Shown: positions 33,936 to 47,649, numbered from the stretch's first letter. The stretch is 64,000 nucleotides of DNA from Kalaharituber pfeilii (GCA_015179045.1 WHUZ01000015.1:124001-188000), one strand, 5' to 3'. Made by a program: numbers and translations. Notes: generated by a model from the sequence alone, not told the origin.

Positions 33936-35116
33936 TAAAAATGATGTCATTGATGTATGTGCGTACCGTCCAGACAGCGTATTTCAAGCTTCCCTCAGAG
34001 CCTTGACCTTGTGTGCCGACACGTAACTCACGGAGTTCTGACCTGGTGCTGACGCCTTCACAAGGTATCTCCGACTGCACTTGTTCCACCTCAAACCTAC
34101 CGGGCCACAGCCTGTCAAGAGGCGTGGTCTGGGTAGCATGCAGGGAGCCAGGCCGGCTGAGGAAAGCAGCAATCGCCACGCATCTAGGGCAGTGAGGGCA
34201 CAGTGGAGCATTGAGGGAAATGACAGCAGACGGAACGGCGAAGATTGAGGTACGTCTGCTTGCCACACCAAAGCGAGGAGTACATACTGGATGAGGACAT
34301 AAAACAGTAGGGACCTGGCTGCAAATCTGTGGGTAAACGTAAACATAGGAGAATCAAACACAATGAAGCGAAACCATGCCACTCCGTGTGTAATATTTCC
34401 GTAAGCCGAACACCCATTCCAGTAGGAAAGACAATGAAGTGAACTACTGTAGCTAGTGCATCAGGCCACATTGTAACTATCAGCTCTGAGATTCGGTATG
34501 TCATGGGGTAGATTTCCTCGAAAGCAGGTTACGTACATGATATCACATTACAGCAGGTGGAAAAGATGACGACAAATTTTATGAGCGGTAAGAGGAGACA
34601 AATGCTGCTCGACACAATGGGTACTATACTAGGAAGTGGAGAGGAGAAACAAGTGGAGCAAACGAGTTGGTGGACGACAAGGAGGGTTCAGTTCTTTGTA
34701 GCTTGCTATGGAAAATGGAAAACAGAAAACAGTCGGAAGCAATGCGTCAATGCGGAACGATCAACAAAACGGCAACTAAAGAGAATAACAGGAGAAACAG
34801 TGAACACCGAGATGAGCTGGTGAAAGTAATGAAAAACGTCCATGTGGGTTACCTCCATCGCTTGCTAAATACCCAAAATTTATCAATGCTAGTGACGTAT
34901 AGAAAAAAAAAAGCTTTCTGAAAACGATTGATGCATACATAGAACATAGATCCAATGCTGAAAATCAAATCCTACTTTGAAGCACATACCCGGCAGAACG
35001 CCCGCTCTCTCACAACTTCCTTGCCAGCAGAAATGAAACGAAGTACAAAACATAAGGATTGAGGTCAACGTGAACAGCAGAGAGATAGAGAGCCAAGGGA
35101 TGGAGACTAGCATAGG
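33936..35116. other. Non-coding 3' flank of NLR gene B
   Basis: Matches 20360-22032 without the foldback insertion. Confidence 0.5.
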
Positions 35117-38100
35117 TTATGTCTCGTTGTCGTTTTCAAGCTTTGAACGTAACATTGTGACAATTTCATGGTGTCCACGCATGGTGGCAAAATCTATGGC
35201 AGTCTCAGACGCGGCATTGGCCTGGGTAGAGTCGATTTTGTCATGTGCAAGAAGTTGCTTTGCTATGCGGGTGAGCCCATGGTAAGCTGTTATATGCAGC
35301 GGGGTGTCACCATCTGTATCACCACAGTTAACATTAATCCTACTGTCTGCAAGCAGCAGCTCAACAGCCTTCTCATGCCCTTGACGAGCTGCACTATTGA
35401 GCGGTGTCCAACCATCTTCATTAGCCATATTGACATCGACCTTGGGATTCGCCAGCAGCAGCTCGACCACCTTGTCATGCCCTTCATCAGCTGCACTATT
35501 GAGTGGTGTCCAGCCATTTTCGCTAGCCATGTTGACATCAACCTTGGGATTCGCCAGCAGCAGCTCGACCACCTTGTCATGCCCTTCATCAGCTGCACTA
35601 TTGAGCGGTGTCCAGCCATCTTCGTCAGCCATATTGACATCGACCTTGGAATTCGCCAGCAGCAGCTCTACCACCTTGTCATGCCCTTCATCAGCTGCAC
35701 TATTGAGTGGTGTCATGCCGTTTTCGCTAGCCATGTTGACATCGACCTTGGGATTCGCCAGCAGCAGCTCCACCACCTTGTCATGCCCGTTGCTAGCTGC
35801 GCTATTGAGCGGTGTCCAGCCATCTTCGTCAGCCATATTGACGTCGACCTTGGAATTCGCCAGCAGCAGCTCTACCACCTTGTCATGCCCGTTGCTAGCT
35901 GCACTATTGAGTGGTGTCATGCCGTTTTCGCTAGCTATGTTGACATCGACCTTGGGATTCGCCAGCAGCAGCTCGACCACCTTTTCATGCCCTTCATTAG
36001 CTGCTCCGTTCAGTGGTGTAGAGCCGTTTTCGCTAGCCATATTGACATCGACCTTGGGATTCGCCAGCAGCAGCTCGACCACCTTGTCATGCCCGTTGCT
36101 AGCTGCGCTATTGAGCGGTGTCCAGCCATCTTCGTCAGCCATATTGACGTCGACCTTGGAATTCGCCAGCAGCAGCTCTACCACCTTGTCATGCCCGTTG
36201 CTAGCTGCACTATTGAGTGGTGTCATGCCGTTTTCGCTAGCCATGTTGACATCGACCTTGGGATTCGCCAGCAGCAGCTCGACCACCTTGTCATGCCCGT
36301 TGCTAGCTGCGCTATTGAGCGGTGTCCAGCCATCTTCGTCAGCCATATTGACGTCGACCTTGGAATTCGCCAGCAGCAGCTCTACCACCTTGTCATGCCC
36401 GTTGCTAGCTGCACTATTGAGTGGTGTCATGCCGTTTTCGCTAGCTATGTTGACATCGACCTTGGGATTCGCCAGCAGCAGCTCGACCACCTTGTCATGC
36501 CCATTGCTAGCTGCGCTATTGAGTGGTGTCCAGCCATCTTCGTCAGCCATATTGACGTCGACCTTGGAATTCGCCAGCAGCAGCTCTACCACCTTGTCAT
36601 GCCCGTTGCTAGCTGCGCTATTGAGCGGTGTCCAGCCATCTTCGTCAGCCATATTGACGTCGACCTTGGAATTCGCCAGCAGCAGCTCTACCACCTTTTC
36701 ATGCCCTTCATTAGCTGCTCCGTTCAGTGGTGTAGAGCCGTTTTCGCTAGCCATGTTGACATCGACCTTGGGATTCGCCAGCAGCAGCTCGACCACCTTG
36801 TCATGCCCGTTGCTAGCTGCGCTATTGAGCGGTGTCCAGCCATCTTCGTCAGCCATATTGACGTCGACCTTGGAATTCGCCAGCAGCAGCTCTACCACCT
36901 TGTCATGCCCGTTGCTAGCTGCACTATTGAGTGGTGTCATGCCGTTTTCGCTAGCTATGTTGACATCGACCTTGGGATTCGCCAGCAGCAGCTCGACCAC
37001 CTTGTCATGCCCATTGCTAGCTGCGCTATTGAGTGGTGTCCAGCCATTGTTGCTAGTCATATTGACATCGACCTTGGTATTCGCCAGCAGCAGCTCGACC
37101 ACCTTGTCATGCCCGTTGCTAGCTGCACTATTGAGTGGTGTAGAGCCGTTTTCGTTAGTCATATTGACATCGACCTTGGTATTCGCCAGCAGCAGCTCGA
37201 CCACCTTGTCATGCCCATTGCTAGCTGCGCTATTGAGTGGTGTCCAGCCATTGTTGCTAGCTATATTGACATCGACCTTGGTATGCGCCAGCAGCAGCTC
37301 GACCACCTTGTCATGCCCGTTGTTAGCTGCACTCTTCAGTGGTGTCCAGCCATTGTTGCTGGCTATATTAACATCGACCTTGGTATGCGCCAGCAGCAGC
37401 TCGACCACCTTGTCATGCCCGTTGTTAGCTGCAATATTCAGTGGTGTCACGCCGTTTTCGTTAGCTATATTGACATCGACCTTGGTATTCGCCAGCAGCA
37501 GCTCGACCACCTTGCCATGCCCATTGCTAGCTGCACTCTTCAGTGGTGTCGAGCCTTTTTTTGTACCTATATTGACATCGACCTTGGTATGCGCCAGCAG
37601 CAGCTCCACCACTTTGTCATGCCCGTTGTTAGCTGCACTCTTGAGTGGTGTAGAGCCGTTTTTGTTAGTCATATTAACATCGACCTTGGTATGCGCCAGC
37701 AGCAGCTCGACCACCTTGTCATGCCCGTTGCTAGCTGCACTCTTCAGTGGTGTAGAGCCGTTTTCGTTAGTCATATTGACATCGACCTTGGTATTCGCCA
37801 GCAGCAGCTCGACCACCTTGTCATGCCCGTTGCTAGCTGCACTATTGAGTGGTGTCCAGCCATTGTTGCTGGCTATATTAACATCGACCTTGGTATGCGC
37901 CAGCAGCAGCTCGACCACCTTGTCATGCCCGTTGTTAGCTGCACTCTTCAGTGGTGTCCAGCCATTGTTGCTGGCTATATTAACATCGACCTTGGTATGC
38001 GCCAGCAGCAGCTCGACCACCTTGTCATGCCCGTTGTTAGCTGCAATATTCAGTGGTGTCACGCCGTTTTCGTTAGCTATATTGACATCGACCTTGGTAT

Positions 38101-41100
38101 TCGCCAGCAGCAGCTCGACCACCTTGCCATGCCCGTTGTTAGCTGCACTCTTGAGTGGTGTCCAGCCATTGTTGCTGGCTATATTAACATCGACCTTGGT
38201 ATGCGCCAGCAGCAGCTCGACCACCTTGTCATGCCCGTTGCTAGCTGCACTCTTCAGTGGTGTAGAGCCGTTTTCGTTAGTCATATTGACATCGACCTTG
38301 GTATTCGCCAGCAGCAGCTCGACCACCTTGTCATGCCCGTTGCTAGCTGCACTATTGAGTGGTGTCCAGCCATTGTTGCTGGCTATATTAACATCGACCT
38401 TGGTATGCGCCAGCAGCAGCTCGACCACCTTGTCATGCCCGTTGTTAGCTGCACTCTTCAGTGGTGTCCAGCCATTGTTGCTGGCTATATTAACATCGAC
38501 CTTGGTATGCGCCAGCAGCAGCTCGACCACCTTGTCATGCCCGTTGTTAGCTGCAATATTCAGTGGTGTCACGCCGTTTTCGTTAGCTATATTGACATCG
38601 ACCTTGGTATTCGCCAGCAGCAGCTCGACCACCTTGCCATGCCCGTTGTTAGCTGCACTCTTGAGTGGTGTCCAGCCATTGTTGCTGGCTATATTAACAT
38701 CGACCTTGGTATGCGCCAGCAGCAGCTCGACCACCTTGTCATGCCCGTTGTTAGCTGCAATATTCAGTGGTGTCACGCCGTTTTCGTTAGCTATATTGAC
38801 ATCGACCTTGGTATTCGCCAGCAGCAGCTCGACCACCTTGCCATGCCCATTGCTAGCTGCACTCTTCAGTGGTGTCGAGCCTTTTTTTGTACCTATATTG
38901 ACATCGACCTTGGTATGCGCCAGCAGCAGCTCCACCACTTTGTCATGCCCGTTGTTAGCTGCACTCTTCAGTGGTGTCCAGCCATTTTCGTTAGCCATAT
39001 TGACATCGACCTTGGTATGCGCCAGCAGCAGCTCAACCACCTTGCTATGTCCATTCCGAGCAGCTACATATAGCGGTGTTATGCCACTTGTATTAGCTAT
39101 ATTAACGTCGACCCTGTCATTCGAATTCACTAGCAGCAGCTCAACTATCTTGCTATGCCCATTATATGCTGCTGCCCACAAAGGAGTGATGGCTCGTATA
39201 CATGGGCTAATGGCACCATTAGTGGAGTTTATATTGATATCTGCGGCCCTAATCCGAAGTCGTCTGAAGAGGTCTATATTTCCGCTCCATGCTGCCGCTG
39301 TCAAACAGATTCCAAGGAAGGGTTTTGGTAGAGTTGGAATGAAGTTTGGATTTTGCCGAACGTATCCCTCAACTAACACCCTCAAATCAAATACCACTGA
39401 TGCAACAAAGATCGACCCACACCTAGACACTGCATGAATATGCTGATTTGAGACCCAATCCCGCATCGATGGAGACCTGTCAAACTTCCAGAACGTATCA
39501 AATACCTGGTAGTGGTGGCGGCCATTCGAGGAACCTGCATCCTGCTCATAATCGAAGTACTGGAAGAGTTTACTTTGGATTCGATCCTTCGAAGCTTTAG
39601 AGGCATGGATTCCCCAATGGCAAAAGGAGTACTGTAAGAACGGGAAATCACAGCTCAAGTTCTTGCCATTCAACTGAGCATTCTGATATGCATCACCTCG
39701 GTCTGTTGTTAGGTACTCTAGACACACATGCGTAATGATGGAGTGTGCTTCAGCAGTTAAGATGGTAAGTGAACTTGAGTTATCCGTGCTTGGAAATAAC
39801 AGAGTTGGATTCTTCTCAAAGAACTCTTTAACACTTTGATGAATGAAACGGATAATAAATTTATTTCTAACAAGAGCAGAGTTCGGTCAATGTCGGTTCC
39901 TATTTCTATTATCTAAGACAATGAATATTACTCACCCCTTACTCTGCGCGTTATCTTTCAACTCTTCCTCAACCAGCAAACCCCCGCAGTTAGAAAGCAA
40001 GTATGCTGTATCCACTCTATCATCCCTGTCAAAGCCAGTGTCCTCATGCGTAGCAATTGCATCCAAAAGTGCATCAGGCTCTAACCAGTCCAAGGTAAAC
40101 GTGACTAGCATGAGAGCTTTCTGAATTATTTCCCAGGAATCCACATTGTGCGCTTGAAGTCGCTGAATTGCTTTATGATAGGTACTGTCCAAACCTTTAG
40201 GAAGATGGTCTAAAGCCAGCTCAAGCTTTTTGCGGTTCGGAGTGTTGGCAATGGAGGCTAAATGAAGCTGGGCAATCAAGAACCTCCACAAGTGCGTGCA
40301 AATGTTAGTTAGAGAAAAGAATTAGTTTCAACAGAAAAATACTTACATTCCATTTGCCTGTTGTGAAATCCTATTAATTACCTCGTTCCGAAGTTCAGCA
40401 TTAGCACCGATGAGGCGGTAAAGATTTTCACCCGTTTTTGCAAACTGTTCTATTCTTGCCTCAATATATATCCTGATATCATTGTCTTTGGCTGTTATTT
40501 CCAAGCTTGAGTACCCCTTTTCCATAAAGAAATTAACAGTACTAGGATCAGGTCGAGATGTTGCGAAAAGCTGCACATTGCCAGCACACTGGATAAGATT
40601 GAACAAGTGGATGCGCAATAGGTCACGTTGAGAAAGGCATTCATCTAAAGCATCAACTACAAGAAAGATTCTCTCCAGAGCTGAAGCACATTTTTTGACC
40701 CGCTCCATAATCTCGTTGACAGGCAAATAGCGTTCCTCTTTCTTCCAATATTCAGTGTAAAGCTTGCTAATATCAGGTGTAATATTGCATTGCTTTTCCA
40801 GTTGGCGCAGAATGCTTCCAAGGAGGTTCTGCAGAGTCTGCACTTGTTGGTCGCCATAGTTACAATACAAGAACGCAATTCCAACCTGCTCCTTGCCCAT
40901 TGCTTCATTGATGCCATAGTTATCGTTCAAATGCTGAATGACAAGAGACCTAAAAGGTTTTGCTTAGTAGGTGGCATAGCAAAGAAGCCTTGTTGAAGGG
41001 GAGATACGTGAGTGTAGTCTTTCCTGCACCAGCTATAGTTTTGAATGTTAGCTGTTTCCTCTGCTTTGGCACCTCGAACAATAGAAGACTAACGCATTCC

Positions 41101-42389
41101 ATAACAAAACAGTGCCCTCGACTCTCCTCGTAGCCATTTGGCAAATTTTTCATCCTCCAGGAGCCACGTTCCAGTACCATGCTCGACCTTCCCATAAACA
41201 TTATCTTGCGTGCTCCAAAATGTCAATGGCGACAGCCATTTATATGCGTTTTCTCTGGCATCATCTGTTCAAATAAAATGAGTTTAGTTACTTAACTTGA
41301 ATGTCAGGATAATCCTCTTGGTCTTCCAGTGTTCTATCGTACCTTCATGTTTGCTAACTGCAATAGCTCTAGTTTGTACCACAGCAATCCAAATGTATAG
41401 ATTACCACTATTAGCAAGTGTTTTGCTACCTATAGAAACGGAACTCCACTCGAGAAACATGTCACATTTTCCATAGAGGCAGGCTGTATTAAGGAGAGGA
41501 AACATACTTCATTTCTGCTACATCGTTGCTAACATCAGTCATTTTAACTTGAGAGTCCAATACAACTTCCCTACAATTTTAGGTGCATATTAGCAGAACT
41601 GTCCATAAGCAGCATATAAACGGCTCGTTTCAAAGTGGAGTACCTGATCTCAAGCTGCAGCATCTTGTGCAGAATATTCGTGATCGTTTCAAGAGACTGT
41701 GAAATTTCTTTGAATTCATCCTCTTGGAATGGCCATACCAATCGATCGACCAGTGTTCTGATGGTAGTCGATTTTTCCGCAGCGGCAGAAGTGATAGTAG
41801 ACAAAGCCAAAGAGACCTCCGAACCAGTTCTGGATTGCGCTGGATTGAAACCAGTGGGAGAACTCAGGTAACGTTGAGAAGTTTTACCACCAGTAGTCAT
41901 GGGGGTTGAGGTCCGCGATGGGATAAGTTTCTTAAAATAATCTCTCTTTCGCTGCCTCTTGACACCAGCATTGGTAGACGCTTTCCCAGAGGTTGCATTC
42001 GCAGTGAGGTCTCCGGAGATCGACCCATCGGTAGATATAATGGAACTTGCATCGGAAATTATGATGGTAGCTGGACTCTCAACAATTGCCGTATTTGGAC
42101 CCTCAACAATAATTTCCGGCTTGTTTAGGAGATTCTGTAGCTTTGGATCTTGAAGAATTGCATTTAGCTTCTGGAGGACAAGGTGCTGCGGCTCAAGGCT
42201 CTTCTGCACTTCGTTTGGAATTTTGTTGTTTTGCTTTCTGTCAGCTACCTGCTGCGCATATTGTATATATAAGTTGAACCGTTCAATAAGTTCTTGGCAG
42301 GATGCTGGAGCATCTTTGACATTCTGGAGATATTGAACCAGTTTGACGGCTGCTGGTATAATACCGAATGCAAGTCCTGCGGCATCCAT
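35117..42389 (-). CDS. NACHT-ankyrin STAND (NLR-like) protein B, 8 exons, 2268 aa
   Basis: Exons (minus): 42389-41644, 41570-41508, 41443-41343, 41264-41094, 41032-41008, 40949-40347, 40283-39936, 39866-35117; all phases agree. Same architecture as paralogue A: HeLo-like N-terminal region, NACHT (Walker A GMPGAGKTTLT, Walker B IFLVVDALDEC, QLFATSRP), winged helix, then about 39 ankyrin repeats of 34 residues. The repeat exon is exactly 2550 bp (25 x 102) longer than in A. Repeats fall into a few types (IASNNGW, IANENGV, MADEDGW, IASENGM, IGTKKGS) arranged in recurring blocks. Exon 1 carries a SRTSTPMTT-containing insertion absent from A. Exon 3 is read in a different frame from A over about 16 residues because of compensating indels. 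No stop codons: probably functional. Confidence 0.92.
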
Positions 42390-43390
42390 GTTGAGTAGAT
42401 GGGATTGGATATTCGGCTTGTGTGGTTTAAAAGTACTGCAAAGAGGATTTGGAGTTTGGATATATAGGTTCAGATCGTTTTGATAATAGCGGAACTAGTT
42501 CTTCTGATGAGCTTTCGATTTTTGGAGTTCTCTTGCTCAAAATGTCAAATAACCCCTACCCCGCAAGCGATAAGAGGCTCAAAAAGAAACCAATTTGTAA
42601 ATACGAGGTGGTGACTTAGGTGAGCAGGGGTCAACTTTGAGAACCAATCAGGAATGCATTCCATATTGTATTGTGCAATGCACCAGTTTTTAATGGCGTC
42701 CACCTCGAGACAGTACTGACCCCTCAGATCCCCGTGCATATTGTCACGAATGTACTCTACATAAGAGATGTTTTCTGTGTTTTATGATACTATCCCGCAG
42801 GCCCGCACTCATTGTGTACTGATCTTTGGATGTGTTAGGCATGCAGTGGCGCGGCACTCTGTAGAAAATTCAACTACTCCTTCAAAAGGAATATTCATTG
42901 AGTATTTTGAGATCAGGGGAACTTCATTAGCAATCCGCTGGGGTAATGACGGGCACATGGGTATCGCTAAGCACATTGGCACTCTCCCGAGTTTCCTCAT
43001 TCCTCAAATTCGCTCTAGATTCACAAGCAGGGGTGTCGACAGGGGTTCCAGCTGCCCTACTAACTAGACTACTGCAGTCCCCTGCAGGTAAGGTACTCTA
43101 CTGTATGTTCTCGTATGATACCACACTATTATTTTGCGTTAGCTCAGCCGTACACAGCAACAATTGGTCCCGACAGCTTAAATAGACTTAGCATATACTC
43201 GAGTATCTATAGCCAATCATTGCTAAATTAGGTATCTATAGCTAGCGTTTGCTGTATCATAGGCAGACCACCCACAAATTCTTCACATTGACGTATATCC
43301 GGCAGCCGATTCACCCCCCCAGGTGCAAGGAATATTTGTAGAGGTCATAGTCATGGATTCTAAAAACCATAACAAACCAAGTCAGGCTTC
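42390..43390. promoter_or_regulatory. Upstream region of NLR B
   Basis: Paralogue of 26718-27700; expected to hold the promoter, no box assigned. Confidence 0.35.
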
Positions 43391-43900
43391 TTCCGCTGAC
43401 CATGTTATTAGACCTAGGCCCGTCTAGATCCCCCATGCACCCACAGCCCCCTTGATATTCAGGATGGAGATGCAATGTGGTACGAGGAACAAAAAATCCA
43501 GAAACAATGAACTGTCAGATGAAACGAAAAAATAAAGAGACATGAGAGTCGTTAACCTATCAAGGAGTAATTTGCATTATCCGGAAAAAAATAAAAGAGG
43601 CACCTATGGGAGGAGCATTTGAAGTTGTTATTGAACAGGCTATTTGAGTGGCTGTTTGAGCAGTTACTGGAGGGAGCGCGAGAAAGGCTTCTGGAGTGGG
43701 GGGCGGAGAGGCTGCTGGCGTGGCTGCCGATGAAAAAACTGTATGAACGACTGCTGGAGAAGAAGGGGTGGGGATGCTGGCGGGGGTGGCCGCTGAAAAA
43801 CTAATTGTAGGACTGCCCGAGAGTTTGCTGGAGGAGGCTGTTGAAGGGGCTGTCGAAGCGGCAGTGGGACGGCGGAGTGGTGGGATGATGGGGTAGGGAA
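43380..43900 (+). repeat. Dispersed repeat module, copy 4
   Basis: Paralogue of 27700-28200 with a slightly different triplet array. Confidence 0.5.
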
Positions 43901-43964
43901 AAGGCGCGGGTTTTATGCACTGCTCAAACTGACCTAGAGCTTAGCGATGGACGTTGTCTGTTGT

Positions 43965-44234
43965 TGTTGAAGATTATGCGACACACAAGAACCGAGACTA
44001 TGAACCGAGATTATGAACCGAGATTATGGTATAAGGTTATTTCATGAGATGAGGAATCTACGTTGTGGATACGTGTTGTGATAATGAGCAACCTTAATAC
44101 TCGCACAATTTGCTAGCAGCTCATGTCTATAAATAGGTGGATGTTAGGAGCACATATCGGAGATTGAATACACAAGTCATAAGAGTGAACAATACTATAC
44201 GAAGTCTACTACATAATTCAAGATATTTTCTTCA
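43965..44234. mobile_element. Solo LTR (270 bp), copy B only
   Basis: Starts TGTTGAAGATTATGCGACAC and ends TATTTTCTTCA (TG...CA, inverted TGAAG/CTTCA). It contains a TATA box (CTATAAATAGG near 44128) and is flanked by GTTGT on both sides (43960-43964 and 44235-44239). Copy A has the empty site with one GTTGT (near 28297). It is unrelated to the LTR at 3354. Confidence 0.9.
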
Positions 44235-44239
44235 GTTGT

Positions 44240-46920
44240 GCGAGTGAGAAGCTTTAACGTTGAGGACGTGCTAGAAAGTGCTGTGTGGGCGGGGGAATGG
44301 AGTGGGGTCCAGAGAAGGCGGAGCTGTCAACTTTTTTAGCTGACTATAGCTTGATGACGTGTGTGTGCTGTTTTCTCGAGTTACGGACTTGAGCTTACAA
44401 CAAGGCGGCACGTCAGGGTATATCATAGATTAAAGATCCATCCTGCGGTTCGGTTACTAGAACTAGCCAATTAAGGCACTGCGGGAACAAAACGTTCTTA
44501 CCTTTTGGTCTAAATTGTGCGATTGTGTTCTGTGTCAGCGGTATGATTATGCATAGAAGACCCGTTCTCCTCCTTAGTTCCGTTCACAATTCGGCAGCAC
44601 AATCTCGACTGGTGCAAGCTAACTCGTTGAGCCTCAGGGTAGTCTCGTAACCAGAGCTGTTTTAATCGCCGCTTCATACATCCTTGCCTTTCTTGCACAG
44701 CAAAAGCCTTTTGCAGCAACATTCGGCATCAGCAGTCCCGTAGCTGCTTCACCACCGAGTTCGCTGTTTCGACATGGATAACTCTCACAATCTAGCGGAT
44801 ATGTGCGATAAATTAATTATGGACTAAATTGACTGCGCTGAATCCAAATATAGCATAAAAAAAAGCGAAGATGCTACATCTATAGCATCTACAATTGTAT
44901 CATCTCAACTGTGTGAAATAACCCCTCTGGCGCCCACAAGCAAATACCCACTCTCGTGCAGTGTATAAGTGTTGTATAACCAGTGGAGCCGAAGGGATAA
45001 AGCACTTTGAACTTGGATCCGCTTGCGGCCTGGCAACCCAGTGCCAAGCCTCCAAATGTGCCAGCGAGAGTGACATCTTCGGGGTGTCATGTTTGCCTAC
45101 GACTCTCTCATCTAGAAGGCCGAAGGAAGCAACGAGGCCTACGTGGAGCCGAGGCTGTGTGGCGGCGAGAGGGGAAGAGCTTGCGATGAGTGGGACTATA
45201 CCTGTGTAGCGCCGAAAGCGCGATGAGGATACCTGTGGGGTGCCGAAGGAGAATCTGTGGCGGTGGAGGTGGTACGTAGGAATTTGGAGTGGCTGCGCAG
45301 TCTGTGGCGGTAGCAAGTCTGCTAGCGGTGAGATTATGTAGGTGTACGGAATCGGGAGTATTGTGCGTGAACAAGAACCAAATATGAAAATCGTAATGTA
45401 CCTTCTATATAATACCAGAGCAAAGCAAGACGGGAGTTCTACCCCTTCTCACAACCTCCTTTTCTTCATACAATACTTTGTCCTCAGAGAAAAGAGAGAA
45501 AGTATCCTCCCACAGTCCTTATTCAAAAATGCACAAGTTAGCCAACCGTTTCCCAATGGAATTAGGGGTAGCTATTAGAAGTGTTGTTTTGTACAAGTCC
45601 TATCTAAAAACTCTTGTGTAAGATGACACATAATATCCACTACCGCCTCTCAATGGACCGGAGCGGTGGGAGCTAGCGGAGCGAATGTATGACTTTTATG
45701 CGGAAAATGCGGGTGTGAAAGAAAAGATGAAAAGAGATTGATTGTATCAACTACAGTACAGCGCATTTACTATGGAATACCTCACGTGGCGTCCTTATCT
45801 CCACGTGATCACTGTGCTAAGCTTTGCCCTTACCCATTTTGTTATCTTTCCCCACACCAGAGGTAAACCTTGCGCGAAGCTTCCCTGCCCCCTTCGTGTA
45901 ATTAGCATATTGGAAATGCTAGAATTTAGGTACACACAGCAAAAACTTAAAAACAGCTTGACTCAGTTCCAACTAGAACATTATTGTAAAAACCGGAGTA
46001 ATGCAACTCATCTTATTACTTAACGATGCCAGACTACCCTCATTCCATTCCTCAGCGCTGCACCATCTACCTCTCCTCCGACAGCTTTTCTCACAGGTGA
46101 TTTTGAATGGGGCGAATATTCAGCTTTGTCTTTGAGTTGGCCTCAACTTTGCGCCTAGTTGTTCTCGTTTCATCTATGATTTGAAATAAATTTGTACCCT
46201 ATGTTTGTTTCGTTGTTGACCTGTGGTTGACGTGTTTGCGCTTTTTCGACTTTATAGCATCTAGAAATACCATCGGGGACCAATGCAAATAGGCTGCATG
46301 ATATAGCAAATGTGAGGAACTGATGAGTCGTTTCTCTCATATTTCCATGGCTCCAGTCCATATTTTTGTTACTTCGGCATTTTTGTGCATTGGTTCTATA
46401 GAGCGGGTCAAGGCAACATAGTATGCAATTTATCATTGGGAGTAAGTAGTTGCACTAGCATCGATGCAACTCTCTTCTACACACATTTTATTCTTCGCAA
46501 ATGTTCTGTGCTTTACATGTAGAGTACAACACCCAGCAACAGGGTTGAGCTGAACCCCACTTTTTCACTCCGCCTGTTCCTCCCCGCATCTCCTAGCAGA
46601 GGACCCATTGTGTCGAGCGGCTGTTAAATGTCACTCCCTACCGCTCACATCGGCCGTTGTCGGTAACTTCCACATTTTTTCCCGTGCGCTCTTCCAGTCT
46701 CTTACCTCCCTCCGCCCCTACGCTGTCATTACGGATTCTAAAGCGTACATAAACAAGTCAGCCATGGCTTGCCGACAAAACGATACACCGCAAATCCAGA
46801 ACATATATAAAAGCTAAAAAGAAAAATGAACAAAAGGATTATGAGTAGGATCTCACTCTCCGCACCGAACGCCCATGCACCACAGCCCACATGTATTCAC
46901 AAGTCATTAATTCTGCATTT
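44240..46920. other. Non-coding part of duplication copy B
   Basis: Aligns with 28300-30960; no gene seen. Confidence 0.5.
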
Positions 46921-47320
46921 TTTTTAAGGGGAGGCAGACTTCTTGCTTCGGAATTCAAAGTCCATCTTAGCAAGGTTTTTCTCCGCCAACCATATTATAG
47001 ACCTGGTCCATCTAGGACCCTCGACCCCCAATTATTTACCTTGTTTTTAAAGATGAACAGCCCTTTTGCATTGGAATTCACTCAGCAACCGAGTCAGGCT
47101 TTCCTCCGCTGACCATGTTATAGAGTCTATCTGGAACCCTGTGTACCCACAGCCCTTGGATTCCCACAACCCCGTGTACCCACACTCTGCATGTACCACA
47201 AATAACTCAAAACGAAGATGGCATAGGTATAAAAACGCACCACATGGGTGTAGTCTACCTACCAAGCAGAATAATGCATTATACCTACCTGAAGAGGCAC
47301 AGAACAAGAGGGTGATGCCG
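46920..47320 (-). repeat. Dispersed ~120-160-bp repeats plus module head, copy B
   Basis: Paralogue of 30960-31340 (TCCGCCAACCATATTATAGA, TCCGCTGACCATGTTATAGA, then GAAGATGGCATAGGTATA). Confidence 0.5.
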
Positions 47321-47324
47321 AGCG

Positions 47325-47535
47325 GCGAGGCGGGGGATGTGAGAGGCGGGGGATGTGAGAGGCGGGGGATGTGAGAGGCGGGGGATGTGAGAGGCGGGGG
47401 ATGTGAGTGGCGGAGGATGTGAGAGGCAGGGGATGTGAGAGGCGGGGGATGTGAGAGGCGGGGGATGTGAGAGGCGGGGGATGTGAGAGGCGGGGGATGT
47501 GAGTGGCGGAGGATGTGAGAGGCAGGGGATGTGAG
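47325..47535 (+). repeat. 16-bp minisatellite, ~13 copies (copy B)
   Basis: Unit GAGGCGGGGGATGTGA, with the variant pair GTGGCGGAGG / GAGGCAGGGG occurring twice, a small higher-order repeat. Confidence 0.95.
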
Positions 47536-47649
47536 AGATGGAGATAAGGAGGCGGAGGTTGGAGCCTTGTTAGCCTTGTAATATGCTGTCGCAGTCGCAA
47601 TGGTTCTAAAAACCACTGTTATCACTATTGCTATATGCTGTCACTACAA

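Noticed and set aside
35168..39437. Plus-strand ORFs of 1301 and 1346 codons
   Set aside because: They are antisense to the ankyrin exon of gene B. The 102-bp unit is a multiple of three with no stops in these frames, so any such array yields long antisense frames. The translations (LRQQQLDHLVMP, SSSSTTLSCP) have no family.
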